Source of the DNA: Candidatus Methylobacter oryzae
GTDB taxonomy: Bacteria; Pseudomonadota; Gammaproteobacteria; Methylococcales; Methylomonadaceae
Direction of reading: 5' to 3'
Assembly: GCF_003994235.2 (NCBI RefSeq)
Contig: NZ_RYFG02000009.1
Span: forward strand, 142,423-206,422
Length of the DNA stretch: 64,000 nt
Below are positions 1 to 7,880 of the stretch, piece by piece. The position numbers and the translations under genes were made by a program. A model generated the notes under the pieces. It had not been told where the DNA came from, ran no database searches, and worked only from the letters and a program-made list of their open reading frames with translations. Numbering within the stretch: position 1 is the first letter of the stretch; the number at the start of each line of letters is the position of its first letter.

Positions 1-14
1 CGGCTCAGGCTCAT
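1..14 (-). CDS. atpG: N-ATPase gamma subunit, first codons only (window edge)
   Basis: An ATG read on the minus strand at 14-12 overlaps the atpA stop codon (ATGA at 14-11) and opens a frame beginning M-S-L-S that runs off the window. In N-type ATPase operons atpG follows atpA, and every other junction in this operon is short or overlapping, so this is most simply the start of the gamma (central stalk) subunit. Only four codons are visible, so the call rests on position alone. Confidence 0.5.
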
Positions 15-1549
15 AGCGTTTTATACCCAAAGGGCATAAGTTTCGTTTGAGCGGACCAGCCGCTTAACTCAGCTTTAGTATTAAGCCATTCGTTGACGGC
101 CTGTTGCCATTGTTCGGGGCTGCTGTCCAAGGTCAGTGCAGTGCTATTAATGTTTTCATCAATGCTAGCCAGCATCTTGGGAATGTCTTCAGGAACGGCT
201 TGGTTAAACAGTCCGGCGTTAAATGCGGTCAGCCAAGCCAGTTGAAACAGGTTGCTGAGCGGTGTCAGCCGGTCCTGTTTCAGTATTTCCCGCAGCAACC
301 GGCCTCGTTTGATTCTTGCTTCCATCGACGCTTCCAGGCGCTGGCCGAAACGGGTGAAGACTTCCAATTCCAAAAATTGCAGGTAATCCAATTTCATCTG
401 TCCGGCTTGATCGCGAATGCTCATATCCTGGGCTTTTCCGCCTATTCGCGATACAGAGCGGGTAATGTCGATGGCCGGGCGGAATCCCGATACGAACAAG
501 TCGTTATCCAGATAGATTTGCCCGTCGGTAATCGAAATCAGGTTGGTCGGAATATAAGCCGCAATTTCTCCCTGTTTGGTTTCGATGATCGGCAATGCGG
601 TCATGCTGCCGCCGCCGTTTTCGGCATTCAAGCTGGTCGAACGCTCGAGCAGGCGCGAGTGGACAAAGAAAATATCGCCAGGATAAGCCTCGCGTCCGGG
701 CGGCCTTCGCAGCAATAGCGACAATTCCCGGTAAGTCCTGGCATGCGTCGATAAATCGTCGTAAATAATCAGCGTATCCCGGCCCTGCGCCATCCAATAT
801 TCGGCCAGCGCGCAGCCGGCAAACGGGGCGATATATTGCAAGCCGGGCAGGGTGCTGGCCTCGGCGACCACGCAAACGGTATAGTCCAATGCGCCGTGAT
901 TTTTCAATGTTTCAATCGTGTTGACAACGGCAGAGCGCTTCTGGCCGATCAGCACATAGATGCACAATACGTTTTTGCCTTTTTGGTTGACGACCGTGTC
1001 GATAGCGATTGACGTTCTGCCCAGACCTTCATCTCCGACGATCAGCTGCCGTTGCCCTTTGCCTATCGGAATCAGCGTGTCGATAATTTTTATGCCGGTA
1101 TACAGCGGCTTATGGACGAAATCGCGAGTGATGATCGGCGGCGAGCCTTTTTCCATGCTTTCGCGTGCTGTCTGCACGGGCGGAAGCTGTCCGTCCAGCG
1201 GGGTTCCCAGCGGGTCGATAATCCGGCCTAAAAATTCATCGCCGACCGGTATGCTAAGCGAGTGCCGGGAAAGATGAACCGTCGTGCCTGCTGTCAGCGC
1301 TTCGGTTTCGTACAGTAAAATTGCGCCGATCCGGTCGCGGTTAAGGTCGAAAACCATGCCCCGGCTGCCGTCGGCAAAATCCAGGATGTCTTCGATAGCC
1401 GCGGAGGGCAAGCCTTTGATCCAACTGATGCCGTCGCCGACCGAAACGACCGTGCCTTGTTCGGCAATGCGCAGCCCCGGTTGATAATTGGCCAGCCACT
1501 CGGCCTGTTTGTCCAGTAGGCTGGTAGGCGCGTTTTCAATCCTGTCCAT
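11..1549 (-). CDS. atpA: N-type F-ATPase alpha subunit
   Basis: Alpha subunit of the F1 head, about 512 aa. It carries the P-loop [14 protein letters not shown] (an alpha-type variant) and the alpha-family stretches [20 protein letters not shown] and [21 protein letters not shown] prefer the ATG at 1549 (MDRIEN) over one five codons upstream; it overlaps the end of atpF by 14 nt, which suggests translational coupling. The gene is the last complete one of the operon before atpG. Oddity: its final codons (nucleotides about 21-80) match an intergenic repeat found at 62.02 kb, so the C-terminal residues after NEWLN may derive from a repeat element. The operon type (atpD first, b subunit of about 250 aa, AtpQ present) marks the laterally transferred N-ATPase rather than the housekeeping F-ATPase. 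Confidence 0.95.
   Translation of the reverse strand: MDRIENAPTSLLDKQAEWLANYQPGLRIAEQGTVVSVGDGISWIKGLPSAAIEDILDFADGSRGMVFDLNRDRIGAILLYETEALTAGTTVHLSRHSLSIPVGDEFLGRIIDPLGTPLDGQLPPVQTARESMEKGSPPIITRDFVHKPLYTGIKIIDTLIPIGKGQRQLIVGDEGLGRTSIAIDTVVNQKGKNVLCIYVLIGQKRSAVVNTIETLKNHGALDYTVCVVAEASTLPGLQYIAPFAGCALAEYWMAQGRDTLIIYDDLSTHARTYRELSLLLRRPPGREAYPGDIFFVHSRLLERSTSLNAENGGGSMTALPIIETKQGEIAAYIPTNLISITDGQIYLDNDLFVSGFRPAIDITRSVSRIGGKAQDMSIRDQAGQMKLDYLQFLELEVFTRFGQRLEASMEARIKRGRLLREILKQDRLTPLSNLFQLAWLTAFNAGLFNQAVPEDIPKMLASIDENINSTALTLDSSPEQWQQAVNEWLNTKAELSGWSAQTKLMPFGYKTL
21..80. repeat. Dispersed repeat copy forming the 3' end of atpA
   Basis: The + strand sequence from about 21 to 80 aligns with 62019-62076 over nearly its whole length. 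The copies share blocks such as gggcataagt, gtttgagc and aactcagcttta, with only a couple of small indels. One copy is intergenic (between amtB1 and glnK2) and the other is coding (last roughly 20 codons of atpA). No third copy was noticed in the window. Confidence 0.65.
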
Positions 1550-2285
1550 TGGCAATCTCGGCAAAGCCTGTCAGTTCGTGTTGCAAGTTAGCATTCAATA
1601 CCCAAGCGCCGATGTCGATACGCAGGCCCGCGATCAGTGCATTATCTTGATGATATTGAAAATTGAGGGAGTTGCCGGTTAATGCGCCGAGCTTTTGTTC
1701 CAGTTGTTGGCCCATTTCGGCAGACAGCGGATAGGCGCTGGTGATCTTGACAGCTACCGATTTTTTGTTTCCCTGCGCAGTCAAACATTGCCTGCACGCT
1801 TCCGGCAAGGTTGTCAGGTTGTCCAACAGCAGCGTAAATAAACGGGCTTCCAATTCAGGCCCTGCAGACTGGCTCAGCAACATCGCGGCAAATTTGGCGC
1901 CGTTCAGCAAGGCCTGTTTTTCGCTTTGTTCTTGCAACTCCCGTTGTTGTTTTGACAGCAACACATTGGCCCTTTGCCGTTCCTGTTCGAAATCGGCATT
2001 CAGCTTTTCCTGATGGGCTTTCCTTTCGGCCTCGAGTTGGCGGTGCAGGGCGGTGATTGCAGCCTGTTTTTCTTGTTCCCATAATTTTTGCCGGTTTTCA
2101 TACAGGCTGCATTGTTGCTCCGCTTGTTGTTTCAGGCTTTTTGCATCGTTAAGCGATTGATCGATGAACTGCTTACGCTTGGCAATGACTTCCAGCAACG
2201 GCTTATAAAAAAGCCGCTGCAAAATCCAGATCAGGACCAGGAAATTGATGATTTCAAAAAAAAATGTCGACAGGTTGAATTCCAT
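1536..2285 (-). CDS. atpF: N-type F-ATPase subunit b (long form)
   Basis: Peripheral stalk subunit of 249 aa. An N-terminal membrane helix (about residues 5-25, [20 protein letters not shown]) is followed by a long charged helix rich in K, Q and E (about 35-130), and then a C-terminal region with a delta-like pattern. Ordinary b subunits are about 155 aa. N-ATPases lack a separate atpH (delta) gene and carry this longer b, and no delta gene is seen here. The gene follows atpE after a 180-nt gap that holds a palindromic repeat, the only large gap inside the intact part of the operon. Its 3' end overlaps the atpA start. Confidence 0.9.
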   Translation of the reverse strand: MEFNLSTFFFEIINFLVLIWILQRLFYKPLLEVIAKRKQFIDQSLNDAKSLKQQAEQQCSLYENRQKLWEQEKQAAITALHRQLEAERKAHQEKLNADFEQERQRANVLLSKQQRELQEQSEKQALLNGAKFAAMLLSQSAGPELEARLFTLLLDNLTTLPEACRQCLTAQGNKKSVAVKITSAYPLSAEMGQQLEQKLGALTGNSLNFQYHQDNALIAGLRIDIGAWVLNANLQHELTGFAEIANGQD

Positions 2286-2323
2286 ATGCGCTTTATTGGC
2301 TTGTTTGGTTAGTCGGTGATAAA

Positions 2324-2460
2324 TAGAACACGAATGATACGGATAGGACGGATTTACACGGGTTTTTCAATAAGGGTATGAATTTTAGTGCTGCTTTGAA
2401 ACTGAAAAAATCCCCGATTAGCTGTGATTATCAGTCAAATCCGCGTCATCCGTGTTCCAT
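2324..2460. repeat. Family A palindromic repeat between atpE and atpF
   Basis: Left arm about 2324-2367 (tagaacacgaatgatacgga...) and right arm about 2404-2460 (...ccgcgtcatccgtgttcca) are imperfect inverted copies of the 'gaacacggatgacacgg' element also found near 14.7, 20.3 and 33.8 kb. It lies inside the atp operon and would fold as a long hairpin in the atpE-atpF mRNA. Arms here are more diverged than at 20.3 kb. Confidence 0.8.
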
Positions 2461-2465
2461 CCCAA

Positions 2466-2732
2466 TCACTTAACAATATATTCAAGCAACGGATTCCGGA
2501 ATAGCACGATCAAAATAATAACCAGACAATAAATAGCCAATGACTCGATCATCGCCAGTCCGATAAACAAGGTGCGCATGATCGACTGCTCCGATTCCGG
2601 CTGCCGCGACAAGGCTTCCAACGCGCTGGCGATGGCTTTGCCCATCGCCAGCGCGGGCAGCATGACCCCCAACGCAATGCCGATAATGGCAGCGATGCTG
2701 GATCCAAGGACAATCGAGGCAATGTCTGACAT
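2466..2732 (-). CDS. atpE: N-type F-ATPase subunit c (rotor ring)
   Basis: Subunit c, 88 aa, with two membrane helices joined by the conserved polar loop SRQPE (about residues 42-46). The ion-binding carboxylate is Glu63 in MIESLAIY. Ser64 and Tyr68 match the E-S-x-x-x-Y pattern of sodium-binding c subunits such as that of Ilyobacter tartaricus. Aligned without gaps from RQPE, the helix-1 position that is Gln32 in I. tartaricus is Met30 here, so one side-chain ligand appears to be missing and ion specificity is uncertain. The gene follows atpB by 3 nt and precedes the repeat-containing gap before atpF. Confidence 0.95.
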   Translation of the reverse strand: MSDIASIVLGSSIAAIIGIALGVMLPALAMGKAIASALEALSRQPESEQSIMRTLFIGLAMIESLAIYCLVIILIVLFRNPLLEYIVK

Positions 2733-2735
2733 AAG

Positions 2736-3401
2736 TTACTCCTGTGAATTTAAATGTTGGGATTGTATGGCGCTGGCTAAGTAAATCAGCGCCAGCATGC
2801 CGAAAATATAGGCCTGTACCAGCGCTTCAATGATATGCAGCATTAAAATCGGAATCGGCGCCAGGAATCCCGCTACCAATAATATCAACATTGCCGCCAT
2901 TTCCAGGCTCATCATGTTGCCGAATAAACGAATAGCCAGCGCCAAAGTGCGGGTAAACTCGCTGATAATATGGAAAGGCAGCAAAATCGGGCTGGGATGC
3001 AAATAATGGCGCAGATAATTTTTAAAGCCCTGGGTTCTGATGCCGTACCAGTGTACCGAGAAGAATACCAAGATTGCCAATGCCGAGGTCACCGAAAGAT
3101 CGCGGGTTGGCGAATGCAAGCCCGGTATTAAGCTGAGCAGGTTGGCAACGATCAGGAACAGCCAAACCGTCGCGATAAAAGGCAGAATTTTTCGTCCGTG
3201 TTCCGGTGCGACAGCGAGGATGGCCTTGTCAATCGTCACGACAATGCCTTCAACAGTGGCTTGCAACTTACCCGGCAGCATCTCCAGATGCCGGGTTGAA
3301 AGCCAGGCTAATACAGCAATGACCAGCATGATGCCCCAGGTGGTAATGACTGATGCGCTTATGATTATTGGGCCGATAGCAAAAGTAAATTGGTTTTCCA
3401 T
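2736..3401 (-). CDS. atpB: N-type F-ATPase subunit a (stator channel)
   Basis: Membrane subunit a, 221 aa, with five or six hydrophobic segments. The essential arginine is in LALAIRLFGNMMS (about residue 140), a hallmark of the a subunit, and the last helix pair carries HIIEALVQAYIFGMLALIYL. Together with the c ring it forms the ion channel. The gene lies 15 nt after atpQ; no atpR-like reading frame fits between them, although published N-ATPase operons usually have atpR at this place. Confidence 0.93.
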   Translation of the reverse strand: MENQFTFAIGPIIISASVITTWGIMLVIAVLAWLSTRHLEMLPGKLQATVEGIVVTIDKAILAVAPEHGRKILPFIATVWLFLIVANLLSLIPGLHSPTRDLSVTSALAILVFFSVHWYGIRTQGFKNYLRHYLHPSPILLPFHIISEFTRTLALAIRLFGNMMSLEMAAMLILLVAGFLAPIPILMLHIIEALVQAYIFGMLALIYLASAIQSQHLNSQE

Positions 3402-3416
3402 GATTCAACCGAGACC

Positions 3417-3674
3417 TTACTCTTTAATTAGAAAATACACGTTAAAAATCCCAATCACTAAGCCGGCAAACAATAAACTGATTGTCCAGTGCGTCGAATA
3501 ACCTTCCACCTTATCGTCCAACCAATGGCCTAAATATACGGCGCCGATAATAGGCAATATCATTACCAAGCCTAATGTGCCAACCGACGGCAGGCTCTGG
3601 CGATGATTACGCTCTGCCTTCCTGATGCGTTTGACCTGGCGTTCAATCTTGTTTTTGAGTTGTTGACTGTTCAT
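3417..3674 (-). CDS. atpQ: N-ATPase accessory membrane protein AtpQ (AtpI-like)
   Basis: Small two-helix membrane protein of 85 aa from the ATG at 3674, which overlaps the atpC stop (ATGA). The N-terminus is basic (KNKIERQVKRIRKAERNHRQ), followed by two hydrophobic helices (GLVMILPIIGAVYLGHWLDD and WTISLLFAGLVIGIFNVYFL). Its size, topology and position between atpC and atpB match AtpQ, the AtpI-like subunit of N-ATPases thought to help c-ring assembly or divalent cation handling. A start three codons earlier is possible but would overlap atpC more. Confidence 0.8.
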   Translation of the reverse strand: MNSQQLKNKIERQVKRIRKAERNHRQSLPSVGTLGLVMILPIIGAVYLGHWLDDKVEGYSTHWTISLLFAGLVIGIFNVYFLIKE

Positions 3675-4081
3675 AACTGCCATCCGGTTTTACGTTTTAG
3701 CGTCAGCATGCGTTTTATCATAGCCTGCTCCATTCGATGCAGGCTTTCCCTTGTCGCACGCAGATTTTCCTCTTCGGCGATCAATTGCTCTTCCAATAAG
3801 GTACTGATTCGCTCGAGGTCGGTATCGACCAGGAAATGCCGGGTGCTGATTGTCAACTCGTTGTTATTGAAATAGGCGACCGCGCCCGGCAGAGCCAGAT
3901 ATTGCCAATCGTCGGAGTCCAGGCGAAAGCGCGCCAAGCCGAAAACCAGCGTCGTCATGAAGCGCGCATGGTGGGCTTTAATACCGAAACTGCCTGAAGC
4001 ATCCTCGCCGACAAATGAAGTCACGCCGTTGATGCGCCGTTCATGGCTGGCGTCAAACAGGTTGAGTACGAATCGGTTCAT
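3671..4081 (-). CDS. atpC: N-type F-ATPase epsilon subunit
   Basis: Epsilon subunit, 136 aa: an N-terminal beta sandwich (about 1-85, with GSFGIKAHHARFMTTL matching the family 'GxxGILPxHxxxxt' stretch) and a C-terminal helical part (about 90-136). In N-ATPase operons atpC directly follows atpD. Here its ATG overlaps the stop of a degenerate atpD remnant, and the intact atpD is 9 kb away on the far side of the restriction-modification island. Transcription of atpC and the genes after it must therefore start locally, or read across the opposing island. Confidence 0.85.
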   Translation of the reverse strand: MNRFVLNLFDASHERRINGVTSFVGEDASGSFGIKAHHARFMTTLVFGLARFRLDSDDWQYLALPGAVAYFNNNELTISTRHFLVDTDLERISTLLEEQLIAEEENLRATRESLHRMEQAMIKRMLTLKRKTGWQL

Positions 4082-4200
4082 CGAGACAGGAAGAAGATGT
4101 GGACGATAACCCTCTTCGGGTTATGCGTTTCGGTAATTATTCCGGTGGCTTGACCGTGTTTTGGTTGTATCTGCAAACTGTTCAAAAGAAGCTACTCCAA
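4078..4200 (-). pseudogene. Remnant of an atpD 5' end in front of atpC
   Basis: Read from TTG at 4200, this 41-codon frame gives ME, an in-frame stop, then LLLNSLQIQPKHGQATGIIT, ending in a TGA that overlaps the atpC ATG. The intact atpD begins [20 protein letters not shown] in the same register from its own TTG at 14589, so the two are homologous; after about codon 28 the similarity stops. DNA blocks shared with 14530-14615 include gttgtatctgcaaa and tactccaacg. The frame keeps the operon-style ATGA junction to atpC, as expected if the internal part of an atpD was lost. Confidence 0.85.
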
Positions 4201-4368
4201 CGTATCGGAACGAGTCTTGATAGAAATTTACTTAAAATGTGCCCGTATAGCAAACAATTCGGATGATTTAGAGAGTGGGCCGGTATTGCAAATCAACGCC
4301 TCAGGGAAAGGTATGGTATGAAATGATATGATACGACTTGTTTCGTTTGCTTAACAATCAAGAAAACC
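4201..4368. other. Divergent gap between atpC remnant and hsdM
   Basis: The part next to the atpD remnant (about 4201-4240, read on the minus strand) resembles the sequence upstream of intact atpD (14590-14615), including the shared block acttaaaa. The duplication therefore includes some of the atp leader, and possibly promoter sequence able to serve atpC onwards. The rest should hold the hsdM promoter; I see no confident -35/-10 pair. Confidence 0.45.
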
Positions 4369-6063
4369 ATGAATACCTCAGAACAGCAATTTTTAAACGC
4401 GCTTGACGATAAGCTTTGGAAAGCCGCCGACAAACTGCGCAGCAACCTGGATGCAGCCAACTATAAGCATGTCGTGCTTGGCCTTATTTTCTTGAAATAC
4501 GTTTCCGACGCGTTTGAAGAGCGACAAAACGAGTTGAAAGAGTTGTTTCAAAAAGACCGCGACGACAACATCTACTTCATGCCGCGCGAAGATTACGATT
4601 CCGACGAAGACTACCAACAAGCCATCGCCGACGAGCTGGAGCTGCTGGATTACTACCAGGAAAAAAACGTTTTCTGGGTGCCGAAAACGGCCCGCTGGAG
4701 CACGTTAAAAAGCGCCGCCGCTTTGCCGATAGGTTCGGTCGTTTGGCAAAACGAGCAGGGCGAAGACGTCAAGCTACGCTCTATCTCCTGGCTGGTCGAT
4801 AACGCGCTGGATGAAATCGAAAAAGCCAACAGTAAGCTGAAAGGCATCCTGAACCGCATCGGCCAGTACCAACTGGACAACGACAAACTGATCGGCCTGA
4901 TCAACAGCTTTTCCGACACCAGCTTCCGTACCCCGGAATACCGCGGCCAAAAACTGGAACTGCACAGCAAGGACATTCTCGGCCATGTCTACGAATACTT
5001 CTTGGGCCAGTTTGCATTGGCCGAAGGCAAGCAAGGCGGCCAATATTACACCCCGAAAAGCATCGTCACACTGATCGTCGAAATGCTCGAGCCCTACAAA
5101 GGCCGTGTCTACGATCCGGCGATGGGCTCCGGCGGCTTTTTTGTTTCCAGCGACAAATTCATCGAAGAACACGCGAAGGAAAAACACTACAACCCGGCCG
5201 AGCAGAAAAAACATATCTCTGTGTACGGCCAGGAAAGCAACCCGACCACCTGGAAATTGGCGGCGATGAACATGGCGATTCGCGGCATCGACTTTAACTT
5301 CGGCAAAAAGAATGCCGACACCTTCTTGGACGACCAGCACCCCGATCTTCGCGCCGACTTCGTGATGGCTAACCCGCCGTTCAACATCAAAGACTGGTGG
5401 CACGCCAAATTGGAAGGCGACGTACGCTGGAAATACGGCACGCCGCCGCAAGGCAACGCCAACTTCGGCTGGATGCAGCACATGCTGCATCATCTGGCAC
5501 CGACCGGCAGCATGGCCTTGCTGCTGGCGAACGGCTCGATGAGCTCGAACACCAACAACGAAGGCGAAATCCGCAAAGCCTTGATCGAAGCCGATTTAGT
5601 CGAATGCATGGTCGCATTGCCGGGGCAATTGTTTACCAACACCCAAATCCCGGCCTGTATCTGGTTTTTGACCAAAGACAAAAGCAGTAAAGCGGACCGT
5701 CGCGGCCGTACCTTGTTTATCGATGCCCGCAGCCTCGGTTATATGAAAGACCGCGTGTTGCGCGACTTCACCCAAGTCGACATTGCAAAAATTGCCGAGA
5801 CTTTCCATGCCTGGCAGCGCGGTTCAGGCTATCAGGATCAACCCGGGTTCTGCTTTTCGGCCGAACTAAAAGACGTCCAAAAACACGACTTCGTGCTGAC
5901 GCCGGGCCGCTATGTCGGCGCGGCCGAGCAAGAAGACGACGGCGAACCGTTTGCTGAAAAAATGGCGCGCTTAACCGCACAGTTGAAAACCCAGTTTGCC
6001 GAAAGCGATCGTCTGGAAGCGGAGATCAAAAAGAATCTGGCGGGATTGGGTTATGAGCTCTAA
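4369..6063 (+). CDS. hsdM: Type I restriction-modification DNA methyltransferase subunit
   Basis: Adenine-N6 methyltransferase subunit M, 564 aa. An N-terminal helical HsdM_N domain (about 8-150) precedes the SAM-binding motif DPAMGSGGFF (about 250) and the catalytic N-P-P-F motif in ADFVMANPPFNIKDWW (about 335). With HsdS it methylates the recognition site, and with HsdR it forms the restriction complex. This is the first gene of a + strand island hsdM-AlbA_2-hsdS-(pseudogene)-hsdR lodged between atpD and atpC. Its stop overlaps the start of the AlbA_2 gene by 11 nt, so the two are probably co-translated. Confidence 0.96.
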   Translation: MNTSEQQFLNALDDKLWKAADKLRSNLDAANYKHVVLGLIFLKYVSDAFEERQNELKELFQKDRDDNIYFMPREDYDSDEDYQQAIADELELLDYYQEKNVFWVPKTARWSTLKSAAALPIGSVVWQNEQGEDVKLRSISWLVDNALDEIEKANSKLKGILNRIGQYQLDNDKLIGLINSFSDTSFRTPEYRGQKLELHSKDILGHVYEYFLGQFALAEGKQGGQYYTPKSIVTLIVEMLEPYKGRVYDPAMGSGGFFVSSDKFIEEHAKEKHYNPAEQKKHISVYGQESNPTTWKLAAMNMAIRGIDFNFGKKNADTFLDDQHPDLRADFVMANPPFNIKDWWHAKLEGDVRWKYGTPPQGNANFGWMQHMLHHLAPTGSMALLLANGSMSSNTNNEGEIRKALIEADLVECMVALPGQLFTNTQIPACIWFLTKDKSSKADRRGRTLFIDARSLGYMKDRVLRDFTQVDIAKIAETFHAWQRGSGYQDQPGFCFSAELKDVQKHDFVLTPGRYVGAAEQEDDGEPFAEKMARLTAQLKTQFAESDRLEAEIKKNLAGLGYEL

Positions 6064-7489
6064 GCATCCGCTGCTGGCGGAAATTTTGCAAGGCGAAAGC
6101 AAAATCCTGGAGTTCAAAGCGGAACTGCCCAAAGGCGATCAACTGGCTAAAACGCTGATTGCCTTTGCCAATACCAGCGGAGGGAAACTGGTCATCGGCG
6201 TCGATAACAACCAGCAACTGGTAGGCTTGCGTAATGCGGACATCTTTGACTTGCAAGACAAAATAGCCTCAATAGTCCATGAGCTTTGCAGTCCTAATCT
6301 GTTGCCCGAAATCTACATTGAAAATGTAACCGGCACAGAACTGTTGGTCGTCGAAGTGTCCCGCGGCGCGTTGTTGCCGTATTACCTAAAGCCCAAAGGG
6401 CGCGAGCAAGGCACCTATATCCGTTTAGGTGCAACCAACAGGCAGGCCTCGTTGGACTACATCCAGGAACTGGAACGCCAGAGGCTTAACATTAGCTTCG
6501 ACGAACAGATCGATTACAGCCAGTCCTTGGCAAGTTTGGACCTCACGTCGCTGCAAGTGCGATTTAGCCAAACCGGTAAAGTATTAAACGATGACAAACT
6601 ACTGAACTTGCGCCTGATCCGGCGTGAACAAGGCCGGGATTATCCAACGCACGGTTTGTTGATCTTGTTGGGCCGTTATGAACATGTAGAAACCAAGTGC
6701 AGCCGATTTAAAGGCAACACCATGGCCGTGTTCCTCGATAAAAAAGAGTATCGCGGCGACCTCTTTTATCAGCTTGAGCAAACCGAGCTGTTTATCAAAA
6801 ACCACCTGCACCTTAAAGCCGAAATTCTTGGCCTGCAACGCACTGAAAGTTACGAAATCCCGATGCCGGCAATTCGCGAAGCCTTGGTCAATGCCGTGCT
6901 GCATCGCGATTACAGCAATTTCGGCCGCGATATAAAAGTAGGGATTTATGACGACATGCTGAATGTCGTATCCCCCGGCGGCCTGCCCAACGGCCTGACA
7001 GAAGCCGACCTGCAACAAGGCCGTTCCGAAATCCGCAACCGCGTCTTGGCCCGAGTATTCAAGGAACTGGGATATATTGAGCAATGGGGCAGCGGTATTG
7101 GCCGGATTAAAGCGATGTGCCGGGAAGCGGGCAACGCGGAGCCGAAGATTCAGGAACGCGGCGATTTTGTCGATTGGGAGTTTTATCGCTTAGAGCATTT
7201 TGACAATGCGATTTCTGAAGCCGGTCTAAAGGTAGAGAAAGGTGGCTCAATAGGTGGCTCAATAGGTGGCTCAATAGGTGGCTCAATACCCGATGAGGCC
7301 GATTTAACCGAACGGCAACAACAGGTATTAGCCTTGATCAAAGCAGATAGCCAAATGCCTTACCGCAAAATGGCTGAGTGTATGGGGATCAATGAATCCG
7401 CCTTAAAAAAGCACCTTAACAAGCTGAAAGAGGCCGGTTATATCCGTCGTATCGGCGGTACACGCGGCTACTGGGAGGTAAAGCAATGA
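6053..7489 (+). CDS. AlbA_2/RecG-like ATPase-fold regulator with winged helix
   Basis: About 478 aa from the ATG at 6053, inside the end of hsdM. An N-terminal AlbA_2 (Schlafen-like, PF04326) domain is seen at about 10-130 (ESKILEFKAELPKGDQLAKT, FANTSGGKLVIGVDN). It is followed by a HATPase_c_4/RecG-like region (EALVNAVLHRDYSNFG, SPGGLPNGLTEADL, LGYIEQWGSGIGRIK) and a C-terminal winged helix-turn-helix (about 420-478, ending GGTRGYWEVKQ). Proteins of this type commonly sit inside type I restriction loci and are thought to regulate or modulate them; the precise role is not established. A Gly-Gly-Ser-Ile linker made by a 12-bp tandem repeat joins the two halves. Its stop overlaps an ATG at 7486 that leads into repeats. 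Confidence 0.88.
   Translation: MSSKHPLLAEILQGESKILEFKAELPKGDQLAKTLIAFANTSGGKLVIGVDNNQQLVGLRNADIFDLQDKIASIVHELCSPNLLPEIYIENVTGTELLVVEVSRGALLPYYLKPKGREQGTYIRLGATNRQASLDYIQELERQRLNISFDEQIDYSQSLASLDLTSLQVRFSQTGKVLNDDKLLNLRLIRREQGRDYPTHGLLILLGRYEHVETKCSRFKGNTMAVFLDKKEYRGDLFYQLEQTELFIKNHLHLKAEILGLQRTESYEIPMPAIREALVNAVLHRDYSNFGRDIKVGIYDDMLNVVSPGGLPNGLTEADLQQGRSEIRNRVLARVFKELGYIEQWGSGIGRIKAMCREAGNAEPKIQERGDFVDWEFYRLEHFDNAISEAGLKVEKGGSIGGSIGGSIGGSIPDEADLTERQQQVLALIKADSQMPYRKMAECMGINESALKKHLNKLKEAGYIRRIGGTRGYWEVKQ
7241..7288 (+). repeat. 12-bp tandem repeat, four copies, in the AlbA_2 gene
   Basis: Four perfect copies of ggtggctcaata encode G-G-S-I repeats between the ATPase-like domain and the winged helix. 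Because the unit is a multiple of three, copy-number change would alter linker length without breaking the frame. Confidence 0.95.
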
Positions 7490-7880
7490 CATCCGAAAAA
7501 ATGGCGTGGTTAACCGGCAGATTAAAAGAATATTCCACCTCGTTCCCACGCGTTGCGCGGGAATGCAGTCAAGGTGCGCTACGCCGCGAGTCACGCCCAA
7601 CATCTTGTGTATACAGGACGCAGCACGTCCGGCACGGCATTCCCACGCAACGCGTGGGAACGAGAGAACATGCCCAGTTCGGCTTGGTGCGAGACTTCTT
7701 CACGCTGGTTCCCAAGCTCCAGCTTGGGAACCCAGGTGGCGAAGCTTCAGCTTTGCGAGACGGGAAGCTGGAGCTTCCTGCACTGAATTCCCAAGCTGAA
7801 GCTTGGGAACTAGCGCAAACGTTGTGGACGGGGCAGCATGCCTCGTCCGGCTTGGGTAAAGAATTCGAGAGGGGGGGGCT
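7490..7880. repeat. Two palindromic repeats (families C and D) between AlbA_2 and hsdS
   Basis: This gap is filled by repeats. Family C: 7541-7566 (cgttcccacgcgttgcgcgg...) is inverted at 7638-7662 with one mismatch. Family D: 7707-7731 (ggttcccaagctccagcttg...) has a related inverted copy at 7787-7810; each arm is itself palindromic. Reading frames through here are repeat-derived. A short frame starting at the coupled ATG 7486 (MTSEKMAWLTGRLKEYS) runs into family C and may be what is left of an original gene start, now separated from hsdS. Confidence 0.85.

Noticed and set aside
104..718. Long open frame antisense to atpA
   Set aside because: It lies wholly within atpA on the other strand and its composition follows from alpha-subunit codons; the sense frame is a clear family member.
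7541..7810. Possible CRISPR array from repeated short units
   Set aside because: Units are inverted, few, irregularly spaced and palindromic, and no cas genes are present.
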